From contig DASQFD010000082.1 of assembly GCA_035633255.1 (NCBI GenBank), positions 1 to 49,033 on the forward strand: a DNA stretch of 49,033 nucleotides, written 5' to 3'. The stretch is from DASQFD01 sp035633255 (GTDB taxonomy: Bacteria > Actinomycetota > Actinomycetes > Actinomycetales > Dermatophilaceae). The notes below the pieces were generated by a model. The model ran no database searches, was not told the DNA's origin, and worked only from the letters and a program-made list of their open reading frames with translations. Shown piece by piece: positions 16,196-23,618 of the stretch (the first letter of the stretch is position 1; each line of letters begins with the position of its first letter). The position numbers were made by a program, and so were the translations under genes.

Positions 16196-16223
16196 CGAAA
16201 TCATCAAGGCGGTTGACGATCCG
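16176..16223. repeat. Nested hairpin element at the 3' end of the GT87 gene
   Basis: Outer arms CGGATCGTCA (16176-16185) and TGACGATCCG (16214-16223) are perfect inverted repeats. An inner near-palindrome TTGACGAAATCATCAA lies at 16192-16207. The block is unusually AT-rich for this genome. It supplies the GT87 stop codon and lies upstream of the convergent exporter gene, so a bidirectional terminator is possible. A dispersed repeat is another possibility; I see only one copy here. The remainder to 16322 shows nothing. Confidence 0.7.
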
Positions 16224-16322
16224 CGCAGTCACCTGGGTGGGTCGCCGGGGCCCGCGGTGGGCGCCAGCAGTACGGAGCGGGTGCCGCCGGGTGCGAGGCG
16301 GCCCGCCGAGCGCGCGCCGGAG

Positions 16323-16938
16323 TCAGAGGACGCCGGCGATCTCCATGGCGGTGTAGCCGGCGAGCAGCAGGCAGACGGTGCCCCCGATGCGGCGGATCGT
16401 CGAGAGGCGGATCCGCGTCAGCAGGGTCCGGCCGAGCAGCACCGCCAGCCCGGAGACGGTGACCAGCGCCAGCCAGGCGCCGGCCCAGACCGACACCGGG
16501 TCCTGGTAGCGCAGCACCAGCGAGGCGGTGAGGATCTGCGACAGGTCGCCCCACTCGGCGAGGAAGAGCACCGTGAAGGACAGGCTCACCACGTGCCAGC
16601 CCTTGACGTCACGCTTCGCGCGCTCGGCGAGCTCCCTCTCCGCCTCGGCCTCCCCGGATTCCGCCGAGCCCGCCCCCCGGAGCAGCAGCACCCCGCCGAG
16701 GAGGAACATCCCGCAGGCGAAGAACTCCACCGGCGTACGCGGCAGCCGGGAGAGGAGCCCACCGAGGGTGACGGCGACCAGCGTCTGGACGAGGAAGGCC
16801 AGCGCGACACCGACCCAGACCAGCAGCGGCCGGGAACCGGGTCGACAGCACCAGCGTCGCGATGAAGGTCTTGTCGGGCAGCTCGACGAGGAAGATCAGG
16901 CCGAACACCACGGCGACGGTGGCGAGGTCGAGCGGCAC
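16323..16938 (-). pseudogene. GDT1/TMEM165 (UPF0016) family cation exporter, single-base frameshift
   Basis: Membrane transporter family for Mn2+/Ca2+ export. Two halves with the duplicated family motif are present in different frames: VELPDKTFIATLVLST (motif E-x-x-D-K-T) from the GTG at 16938, and LAEWGDLSQILTA (E-x-G-D-x-S) towards the stop at 16323. Near 16832-16836 one extra G (three instead of two) breaks the frame. Without it the protein reads STRFRPLLVWVGVALAFLV and continues through VEFFACGMFLLGGVLLLRG, about 205 residues and six helices. A real frameshift and an assembly indel are both possible. If unrepaired, the product is truncated after the first motif. Confidence 0.85.
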
Positions 16939-16999
16939 CCGCCGACCCTAGTCCCGGGCGACCCACCGGCCGGCGGGCACACGGCATACCCTGTCCCGC

Positions 17000-17950
17000 G
17001 TGTCCGAGGAGAGCGGGAGCGCGCGGGGCCGGTACGGGTACTTCGGCCCGGCGGGCACGTTCACCCAGATGGCGCTGCTCTCGTGGGCCGACGCGAGGGG
17101 GGCCGAGCAGGTGCCCTACGGGTCGGTGGACGCGACGCTGGCGGCCGTGCGCGCCGGAGAGGTCGACGCGGCCATGGTGCCGATCGAGAACTCCGTCGAG
17201 GGCGGCGTCAGCGCGACCCTCGACGCGCTCGCCACCGGCGACCCGCTCGTCGTCGTCGCGGAGGTGCTGGTCCCGATCACCTTCGTGCTCGCCGCCAGGC
17301 CCGGTATGCCGTTGGGCTCGGTACGCGTCCTCGGCACCCACTCGCACGCCTGGGCCCAGGTCCGGGGGTGGGTGGAGGCCAACCTGCCGGGCGTCGAGTA
17401 CGTGCCCACCCTGTCCACGGCCTCGGCCGCGGCGGGGCTGGCGGAGGGACGGGAGCCGCACTATGACGCGGCCGTGTGCGCCCCGGTCGCGGCCGAGCGC
17501 CTGGGCCTGGAGGTGCTCGCCGCCGACATCGGCGACGTGAGCTCGGCGGTGACCCGCTTCGTCCTCGTGGCGCGGCCGGGGGCGCTGCCGCAGCCGACCG
17601 GCGCGGACAAGACCACCGTGGTGCTCTACCAGCGCACCGACCGCGCGGGCGGCCTGCTGGAGCTGCTCGAGCACTTCGCCACCCGCGGCATCAACATGAC
17701 GCGCCTGGAGTCACGGCCGACCAAGGACGAGATGGGCTCGTACTGCTTCTCCATCGACTGCGAGGGCCACGTGCTCGACGAGCGGGTCGGCGAGGCGCTG
17801 ATGGGGCTGAAGCGGGTCTGCGCGGACGTGCGCTTCCTCGGGTCCTACCGGCGCGCCGACCAGCGGGAGGCGGACATCGCGGCGGCCACCGCCGACGAGG
17901 ACTTCGCCCGGGCCCGGGACTGGCTGAGCACGATCCGCCACGGGCTCTGA
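17000..17950 (+). CDS. pheA: Prephenate dehydratase
   Basis: Converts prephenate to phenylpyruvate in phenylalanine synthesis. 316 residues: a two-lobe catalytic domain with YFGPAGTFTQMAL at the start, VPIENSVEGGVSATLDAL, and the conserved Thr-Arg-Phe in SSAVTRFVLVAR. A C-terminal ACT domain follows (GGLLELLEHFATRGINMTRLESRP) with the ESRP motif of the phenylalanine allosteric site. The GTG start at 17000 is typical for this genome. No chorismate mutase domain is fused. The gene is convergent with the acyltransferase, 9 bp away. Confidence 0.96.
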   Translation: MSEESGSARGRYGYFGPAGTFTQMALLSWADARGAEQVPYGSVDATLAAVRAGEVDAAMVPIENSVEGGVSATLDALATGDPLVVVAEVLVPITFVLAARPGMPLGSVRVLGTHSHAWAQVRGWVEANLPGVEYVPTLSTASAAAGLAEGREPHYDAAVCAPVAAERLGLEVLAADIGDVSSAVTRFVLVARPGALPQPTGADKTTVVLYQRTDRAGGLLELLEHFATRGINMTRLESRPTKDEMGSYCFSIDCEGHVLDERVGEALMGLKRVCADVRFLGSYRRADQREADIAAATADEDFARARDWLSTIRHGL

Positions 17951-17959
17951 CGCGAGGGC

Positions 17960-19381
17960 TCAGTCCCGGGTCAGCCGCAGGGTGTGCTCCGCCCAGGCCA
18001 GGGTGAGCACGTCCCCGTCCACGGCGGCCCGGGGACCGGAGGAGAGCATCTGCCCGATCCACCGCTCCTGGGCCATGAGCGGCGGCTCGCACGCCATCAT
18101 CGTGCTCGCGGGTCCGGCGACGTCCAGCACGCCGCCGGCGGCCACGGCCACCCCGCCGCGCATCCGGTTGCACCCGGTCTCGGCGGAGACCGCGTCGTCC
18201 TCGAAGACCAGCCGCACCGTGCTGCCGGCGACGACCGGCGCGGGCGGGGACCCGGCGTCCGCGCCGACCGTCCACGCCCCGGCCAGGTCCTCGAACGACT
18301 GCACGACGCCCGAGCCGGACCTCGCGTTCGGCCTCCCGCCGGCTCCCTCGCCGAGCCGGCCCAGGGGTCCGGTCGCGGCGTACTGCTCCTCCACCCACGT
18401 GTCCACCTCGGCCCAGTGCTCGTCGAGCCACTGCGCGATGCCGTCGGGGTCGTGGGGGAGGGTTGAGGCGGCATACGTCCACGTCTTGACGAGGAAGGGG
18501 CGGCCGGTGAACGGCACCGCGTCCCAGATGTCCCGTATGCCGGCGAGCCGCCCGAAGCCGGCGTGCGCCACGATCATGACGTCGGCGTCCGGGCGGGCGG
18601 ACAGGCACGCGACGACGCCGCCGGTCCGCGGGGGCAGCACGTTGCGGAAGCGGGCCGCCCGCCACGCCCGCAGGTGGGCGCCCCGCTCGCGCAGCCGCTC
18701 GATGAGGTCGAGCTGGCGGTTCACCGACCAGTTCCTGCCCTCGGGGAAGAGGAGCAGCACGTCGTCGGGCTCCAGGGACCGGGCGAGGGCGGCGACCCCC
18801 TGCGCCCGGTCCTCCCCGGAGCCGCGACCGGAGGGCACGAAGTAGGCGTCGAGCGCGCCGAGCATCCGGTCCACGCCCGGGTCCCAGCGCAGCGCCTCGG
18901 CGAGCACCACCCGTGGCAGCCGTCCCGCGGTGCGGGAGAGCAGCCAGGCGAGCGCGAAGGAGTCACCGGGCCCGGCGTGCCGGGCGAACGCCACCAACGG
19001 GGTCGCCGCGGCGCCGAAGTGCATCCGGTCGGCGAGCACCACCTCGAAGCCGACCCAACGCCGGGCGAGCCACATGATCCGGTCGAGCGACTCCACGAAG
19101 AGCCGCTCGTGCGCGTCGCGCCAGACCGCGCCGTCCTCCCTGTCGAGCTGGGCCTCGAGGCGCAGGCACCCCGCCAGCATCCGGATGTCGACCCACATCA
19201 GCCCGACGCCGAGGACGGTCATCCGGAAGAGCCGAGCCCGACGGTCGACGAGCGAGTGCAGCGCCCCCACGACGACGACGGGCACTGCGAGCGTCGTCAC
19301 CACCGCGCCGAGGACCGGCCAGGCGGCCTGGAGCACCGGCCGCAGCCAGCGCGGCGGCGGCGGGATGTTGGCGGCGCCCAT
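17960..19381 (-). CDS. PlsC-type acyltransferase fused to a C-terminal META domain
   Basis: 473 residues in one continuous frame. Residues 1-60 hold a hydrophobic anchor. The central domain has the acyltransferase HxxxxD box (FARHAGPGDSFAL) and the FPEGRN box (LLLFPEGRNWS), as in lysophospholipid acyltransferases. From about residue 385 a META (HslJ-like) domain follows: FEDLAGAWTV, ETGCNRMRGG, GPASTMMACEPPLMAQE. META domains are usually exported or stand alone, so this fusion is unusual. The ATG at 19381 (MGAANIPPPPRWLRP) is used. It follows the patatin gene by 10 bp and is probably co-transcribed with it. Confidence 0.88.
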   Translation of the reverse strand: MGAANIPPPPRWLRPVLQAAWPVLGAVVTTLAVPVVVVGALHSLVDRRARLFRMTVLGVGLMWVDIRMLAGCLRLEAQLDREDGAVWRDAHERLFVESLDRIMWLARRWVGFEVVLADRMHFGAAATPLVAFARHAGPGDSFALAWLLSRTAGRLPRVVLAEALRWDPGVDRMLGALDAYFVPSGRGSGEDRAQGVAALARSLEPDDVLLLFPEGRNWSVNRQLDLIERLRERGAHLRAWRAARFRNVLPPRTGGVVACLSARPDADVMIVAHAGFGRLAGIRDIWDAVPFTGRPFLVKTWTYAASTLPHDPDGIAQWLDEHWAEVDTWVEEQYAATGPLGRLGEGAGGRPNARSGSGVVQSFEDLAGAWTVGADAGSPPAPVVAGSTVRLVFEDDAVSAETGCNRMRGGVAVAAGGVLDVAGPASTMMACEPPLMAQERWIGQMLSSGPRAAVDGDVLTLAWAEHTLRLTRD

Positions 19382-19391
19382 GGCCGAGAGA

Positions 19392-20303
19392 CTAGGGCTC
19401 GGGCGGAGCAGGCGCGGCGGCTTCCGGCGCTCCGGGGCCCCCCACCTGTCCCGGCCCGGCACCGAGGTGGGCGTCGAGGTATGCCGTGCACGCGGCATAC
19501 GCGTCGTCCATCCGCGCCGCCATCCGCGAGGGGCGGCCGTAGCCGATGGACAGGTTGGGGCTCTCACCGGCGCCGCTCGGCAGCAGGTGGGTCTCGACGC
19601 CGTCGGGGATGCTCTCCATCTCGTGCACGAAGCGGTGCCGACGGGCGATCTCGAAGGCGACCGTCCCCACCTCCCACGGCCGGGTCGGCGGGCGCAGCGG
19701 CTGCTCCACGCGACCGACCTGCAGCACGAAGATCCGCGTCGCGCCGAGGGCGAGCGCCCGGCCGACGGGGATGGAGTGGACCAGCCCGCCGTCGAGGTAG
19801 TGCCGGCCGTCGATCTGCACGGCTGGGAAGAGCCCGGGCACCGAGCAGGACGCGACGACCGGGTCCGGCAGCCGGCCGGAGTCGAACCACCGACCGCTGG
19901 CGTCCTCGATGCAGGCCGCGACGCAGGAGAACTCGACCTCGAGGTCCTCGAACCGCTCCACGGGCAGGTAGCGCTTCAGGATCGCCCGGAGCGGGGCGTT
20001 GGAGAGCAGGTGGGTGCGGAAGCGGGCGACGCGGGCGGCGGAACGGAGCGGGTTCTCGAGGAAGACCCCCTCGCGCACGACGGCCCGCCACACCGCGGCG
20101 AGGCGCTCGGCGCCGTGCACCGTCGGGTCGGCCGCGGCGAAGACGCCGTTGAGGGCGCCGATGCTGGTGCCGAGGACCAGGTCCGGAGCGACGTCGTGCT
20201 CCGCGAGCGCGCGGAGCATGCCGACCTGGGTGGTGCCGAGGACCCCGCCGCCACCGAGGACGAACGCGGTGCGCGGCGGGTCACCCGGTCGATGGCTGCC
20301 CAC
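19392..20303 (-). CDS. Patatin-like phospholipase
   Basis: 303-residue lipid acyl hydrolase. It has the oxyanion motif TAFVLGGGGVLG, the nucleophile elbow LGTSIGALNG (GxSxG) and the catalytic dyad Asp in YLDGGLVHSIPVG (DGG). The GTG at 20303 gives the expected short N-terminus before the first strand. The frame is open further upstream, but that would overlap the divergent gene. With PlsC-META 10 bp downstream, and a divergent HAD-PlsC gene, it forms a small phospholipid-remodelling cluster. Confidence 0.9.
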   Translation of the reverse strand: MGSHRPGDPPRTAFVLGGGGVLGTTQVGMLRALAEHDVAPDLVLGTSIGALNGVFAAADPTVHGAERLAAVWRAVVREGVFLENPLRSAARVARFRTHLLSNAPLRAILKRYLPVERFEDLEVEFSCVAACIEDASGRWFDSGRLPDPVVASCSVPGLFPAVQIDGRHYLDGGLVHSIPVGRALALGATRIFVLQVGRVEQPLRPPTRPWEVGTVAFEIARRHRFVHEMESIPDGVETHLLPSGAGESPNLSIGYGRPSRMAARMDDAYAACTAYLDAHLGAGPGQVGGPGAPEAAAPAPPEP

Positions 20304-20367
20304 GAGGTGAGCGTAGGCCGAGGTCGGCGGACGCCGGTCCGGTCGCCACGCCGGTAGCCTTCCCGCC

Positions 20368-21768
20368 ATGGCGGGCGCAGCGTTCTTCGACCTCGACCGC
20401 ACGCTGCTGCCCGGTGGCACCGGACCGCTGCTGTCGCGGGCCATGTACGAGCTGGGGGTGGTGACCCGCAAGCTGCCCGGGGAGCGGCTGCTCTACGGCA
20501 TCTTCGACACCTTCGGCGAGACCCTCCCGTCGATCTTCCTCGCCCGGCAGGCGACCCTGGTCGCCAAGGGCCGGGAGGTCGCCACGTTCGACCAGGCGGC
20601 CGAGATGGCGGCCGACGTCATCCTCGCCCTCGTCCACCCCTTCGTCACCCCCCTCATCGAGCAGCACCGCGCGTCGGGCCGCCGCGTGGTGCTCGCGACC
20701 ACGACACCGCTGCACCTGGTCCGCCCGCTCGCCGACCGGCTCGGCTTCGACGACGTCATCGCGACGGAGTACGGCCACTCCGGCGGGGTCTTCGACGGCT
20801 CCATCGCCGGGCCGTTCGTGTGGTCGCGCGGCAAGCTCGGCGCGGTGCGGGCCTACGCCGAGGAGAACGGCATCGCGCTGGCCGAGAGCTTCGCCTACTC
20901 CGACAGCATCTACGACACCCCCCTGCTGCGGGCCGTCGGCAACCCCACGGCCGTCAACCCCGACCCCCGGCTCGCCATCTTCGCGCTGGCCCGCGGCTGG
21001 CCGATCGTGCACTTCGACGTCTCACCCGGGGTGGTCAAGGTCCCCGTGCTCGGGGTGGAGCTGCAGCGCCTGCTCTTCCTCGCCACCCTCCCGCAGCTGC
21101 TGCCCTACGTCCGCTTCGACATCGCCGGGACCGAGAACATCCCGCGCAGCGGCCCCGCCATCCTCGTCGGCAACCACCGCAGCTACTTCGACGTCATGGC
21201 GATCATCCAGATGATGCGGCACACCAGCCGCACCGGCCGCATCCTGGCCAAGCGTGAGGTCCTCGACACCCCGCTGGTCGGCACCCTGGCGGCCGCCCTC
21301 GGGGCCATCCCGGTGGACCGCGTCGAGGGCGGCACCGAGTCCTTCGACCGCGCGGCCGCCGCCCTCGCCGCCGGTGAGCTGGTCTGCCTCCTGCCGCAGG
21401 CGACGATCCCGCGGGGGCAGGCCTTCTTCGACCCGGTCCTGCGCGGCAAGACCGGCGCCGCCCGGCTCGCCGCGCAGACCCGCGCCACGGTCATCCCGTT
21501 CGGGATCTGGGGCTCGGAGCGGGTCTGGCCGCGGTCCTCCGCGGTCCCCGACGTGACCGGCGTGCTGCACCCGCCGACGGTGCGGATCCGCGTGGGGGCG
21601 CCGGTGCAGGGACTGAAGTACCGCTCCGCGGCCGCCGACACCCGCCGGCTCATGGCGGCGGTCAGCGACTGCCTACCCGCGCGGGCACGCGGGCCCTACG
21701 AGCCGACCGAGGAGGAGCTGCGTCGCACCCACCCCGGGGGCCGGCTCCCCGGCGAGCGCCGGACCTAG
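20368..21768 (+). CDS. HAD phosphatase-1-acylglycerol-3-phosphate acyltransferase fusion
   Basis: 466 residues. The N-terminal HAD-IB domain has AFFDLDRTLLPGG (DxDxT), VLATTTPLHLV and YSDSIYDTPLL. The C-terminal PlsC domain has VGNHRSYFDVMA (HxxxxD) and LLPQATIPRG in place of the usual FPEGTRS. The architecture matches actinobacterial PlsC-like proteins such as mycobacterial Rv2483c. It acts on lysophosphatidate at the membrane face. The ATG at 20368 starts the HAD strand directly. Its TAG stop overlaps the stop of the convergent small gene within the palindrome CTAG. Confidence 0.92.
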   Translation: MAGAAFFDLDRTLLPGGTGPLLSRAMYELGVVTRKLPGERLLYGIFDTFGETLPSIFLARQATLVAKGREVATFDQAAEMAADVILALVHPFVTPLIEQHRASGRRVVLATTTPLHLVRPLADRLGFDDVIATEYGHSGGVFDGSIAGPFVWSRGKLGAVRAYAEENGIALAESFAYSDSIYDTPLLRAVGNPTAVNPDPRLAIFALARGWPIVHFDVSPGVVKVPVLGVELQRLLFLATLPQLLPYVRFDIAGTENIPRSGPAILVGNHRSYFDVMAIIQMMRHTSRTGRILAKREVLDTPLVGTLAAALGAIPVDRVEGGTESFDRAAAALAAGELVCLLPQATIPRGQAFFDPVLRGKTGAARLAAQTRATVIPFGIWGSERVWPRSSAVPDVTGVLHPPTVRIRVGAPVQGLKYRSAAADTRRLMAAVSDCLPARARGPYEPTEEELRRTHPGGRLPGERRT

Positions 21769-22007
21769 GCCGACCCGAGCCCGAGCAGGTCCCGGACCTC
21801 CTCGGCCGAGGGCACGCAGCCCTCGAGCACCACCCGGCCGTCGACGACCAGGGCCGGGGTGCGGGCGGGGCGGTGCGCCGCGACCACGTCCGGGTCGGCG
21901 GACGTCGTCACCGCCGCCTCCATCCCCGCCGCCGCCAGCGCCGAGCGCGCCGCCTGCTCGATGTGCTGCACGTTGCGGTCCTGCCGCCCGAGCACGATCA
22001 CCTGCAT
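21765..22007 (-). CDS. Small thioredoxin-fold protein without a CxxC motif
   Basis: 80 residues. The fold follows the thioredoxin_3 / redox-active disulfide protein 2 pattern: MQVIVLGRQDRNVQHIEQAA, then ARTPALVVDGRVVLEG and PSAEEVRDLL. Where relatives have CPxC after the first strand, this protein has GRQDRN, so no redox disulfide is possible there. One Cys remains (LEGCVPS). The ATG at 22007 is preceded by GGAGGGGG, a strong ribosome site. It is divergent from efeU and shares the upstream region containing the iron box. Its role is unknown. Confidence 0.75.
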   Translation of the reverse strand: MQVIVLGRQDRNVQHIEQAARSALAAAGMEAAVTTSADPDVVAAHRPARTPALVVDGRVVLEGCVPSAEEVRDLLGLGSA

Positions 22008-22106
22008 GGGTTCCCCCTCCGTCGTCCTCATGGTCTCCCGGGCAGCACCGCGCACCGGCAGAGTGTCTGGTGCGTCACGCCGGGCGGATCGGGCTTGCCG
22101 ACGAAG

Positions 22107-22125
22107 TAAGGTGAGCCTTACCTTG
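22107..22125. promoter_or_regulatory. DtxR/IdeR-type iron box upstream of efeU
   Basis: TAAGGTGAGCCTTACCTTG matches the TTAGGTTAGSCTAACCTAA consensus at about 14 of 19 positions, with dyad arms AAGGT/ACCTT around a central AGCCT. It lies 86 bp before the efeU ATG and 100 bp before the divergent thioredoxin-fold gene, so it could govern both. Iron-bound repressor is expected to silence the promoter. Confidence 0.85.
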
Positions 22126-22210
22126 CAGAGGCCCGTCCACCCGGCCCGGCTCGGCGCCACACCGGACCGGACCCGACCCGACCCGACCCCGACCCCGACA
22201 CGAGGCTCCC

Positions 22211-23062
22211 ATGTTCGTCAGCAACGCGCTCGTCGGTCTGCGCGAGGGGCTCGAGGCGGCGCTGGTCGTCGTCATCCTCGTCGCCTTCCTGGTCAAGACC
22301 GAGCGTCGCTGGGCCCTGAAGTACGTCTGGCTCGGCGTCGGCACGGCCGTCGTGCTCTCGGTGGCGCTCGGCGCGCTGCTGACCTTCGGCACCCGCCGGC
22401 TCACCTTCGAGCAGCAGGAGCTCGTCGGCGGCGTCGCGAGCATCCTCGCGGTCTGCTTCGTCACCGTGATGGTCTTCTGGATGAAGGGCGCCGCCCGCAG
22501 CATGTCCGGGGAGCTCAAGGGCCGCCTCGACTCGGCGATCGACCTCGGCCCGCTCGCCATCGCCACCGTCGGCTTCCTCGGGGTCGGGCGGGAGGGCCTG
22601 GAGACCGCGATCTTCTTCTACGCCACCGCCCAGGCGGCCGGCGCCGGCAACAACCTGCCGCTCCTCGGCTGGGCCGTCGGCCTCCTCGCCGCCATCGGCC
22701 TGGGCTGGCTCATCTACCTCGGCGCCGTCCGCATCAACCTCGCCGCCTTCTTCCGCTGGACCGGCATCGGGCTGATCGTCGTGGCGGCCGGGATCCTCTC
22801 CTACGGCATCCACGACCTCCAGGAGGCCGGCTTCCTGCCCGGCCTGAACACCCTGGCCTTCGACGTCTCGGCCGTCATCCCCCCGGACAGCTGGTACGCC
22901 GCGCTGCTCAAGGGCCTGTTCAACTTCACCCCCGCGACCACGGTGCTGCAGGCGGTCGCCTGGACCTCCTACGTGGCCGTGGTCCTCTTCCTCTACCTCC
23001 GCCCGGCCCGGCCGGGGACCGCCCCCACCACCAGCCCCAGCCGGGAGACCGCCGCCGCCTGA
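22211..23062 (+). CDS. efeU: EfeU/FTR1-family iron permease
   Basis: 283-residue integral membrane permease for ferric iron after ferrous oxidation. Seven helices with both REGLE signatures: LVGLREGLEAALVVVILVA at the N-terminus and GVGREGLETAIFFYA in the fourth helix; the Glu pairs bind iron. The ATG at 22211 has GAGG upstream. A DtxR-type iron box lies 86 bp upstream. The stop is followed at once by a perfect 26-bp palindrome. The next gene encodes a cupredoxin-domain lipoprotein; no EfeB peroxidase is in the window. Confidence 0.94.
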   Translation: MFVSNALVGLREGLEAALVVVILVAFLVKTERRWALKYVWLGVGTAVVLSVALGALLTFGTRRLTFEQQELVGGVASILAVCFVTVMVFWMKGAARSMSGELKGRLDSAIDLGPLAIATVGFLGVGREGLETAIFFYATAQAAGAGNNLPLLGWAVGLLAAIGLGWLIYLGAVRINLAAFFRWTGIGLIVVAAGILSYGIHDLQEAGFLPGLNTLAFDVSAVIPPDSWYAALLKGLFNFTPATTVLQAVAWTSYVAVVLFLYLRPARPGTAPTTSPSRETAAA

Positions 23063-23063
23063 C

Positions 23064-23089
23064 GGGTATGCCGGCCGGCCGGCATACCC
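23064..23089. terminator. Perfect 26-bp palindrome after efeU
   Basis: Arms GGGTATGCCGGCC and GGCCGGCATACCC meet with no loop, 1 bp after the efeU stop. It embeds the abundant octamer GTATGCCG in both orientations. No T-run follows, as is usual for high-GC actinobacterial hairpins. It may attenuate between efeU and the lipoprotein gene. Confidence 0.6.
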
Positions 23090-23129
23090 GCTCGCGTCGC
23101 CCTCCCGAGCACGCACCCACCGACCGGGT

Positions 23130-23169
23130 CACCACCGGGCCACCACCGGGCCACCACCGGACCACCACC
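23130..23169. repeat. 11-bp minisatellite upstream of the lipoprotein gene
   Basis: ACCACCGGGCC units repeated three to four times directly before the AAGGAG ribosome site. Confidence 0.8.
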
Positions 23170-23182
23170 TGCAAGGAGCCGC

Positions 23183-23608
23183 ATGCGCGCCCGCACGCTC
23201 GCCGTCCTGATCGCCCCCGCCGCGGTGCTGGGCCTGACCGCCTGCGGCGGGTCCCCCGACGCCGCGGACGGGGCCGCCGCCGGCGCGATCAGCGTCACCG
23301 CCAACGACAGCACCTGCGAGGTGTCGCAGACCCGGGCGCCCGCGGGCACCATCGAGTTCACGGTGCGCAACACCGGGAGCAAGGTCAACGAGTTCTATCT
23401 CTACGCCGAGGGCGACCGGGTCGTGGGCGAGGTGGAGAACATCGCCCCCGGGCTCACCCGGACGTTCGAGGTGGAGGTGGACGAGCCCGGCACGTACCAG
23501 ACCGCGTGCAAGCCGGGCATGGTCGGCGCCGGGATCCGCGCACCGTTCACGGTGACCGGCAGCGGCGCCGCGCCGAAGAGCGCGGACGAGCAGGCGCAGG
23601 GGTCGTAG
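23183..23608 (+). CDS. EfeO-N/cupredoxin-domain lipoprotein
   Basis: 141 residues. The lipoprotein signal MRARTLAVLIAPAAVLGLTACG has a lipobox (LTAC). A single cupredoxin-like domain follows (ISVTANDSTCEVSQTRAPAG, EFTVRNTGSKVNEFYLY, GTYQTACKPGMVGAGIRAPF), as in the N-terminal part of EfeO. The M75 peptidase-like domain of full-length EfeO is absent; the protein stops after a short polar tail (SADEQAQGS). It is exported and probably binds iron or copper for EfeU. Strong ribosome site AAGGAG before the ATG at 23183. Confidence 0.88.
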   Translation: MRARTLAVLIAPAAVLGLTACGGSPDAADGAAAGAISVTANDSTCEVSQTRAPAGTIEFTVRNTGSKVNEFYLYAEGDRVVGEVENIAPGLTRTFEVEVDEPGTYQTACKPGMVGAGIRAPFTVTGSGAAPKSADEQAQGS

Positions 23609-23618
23609 GCGCGCCCGG

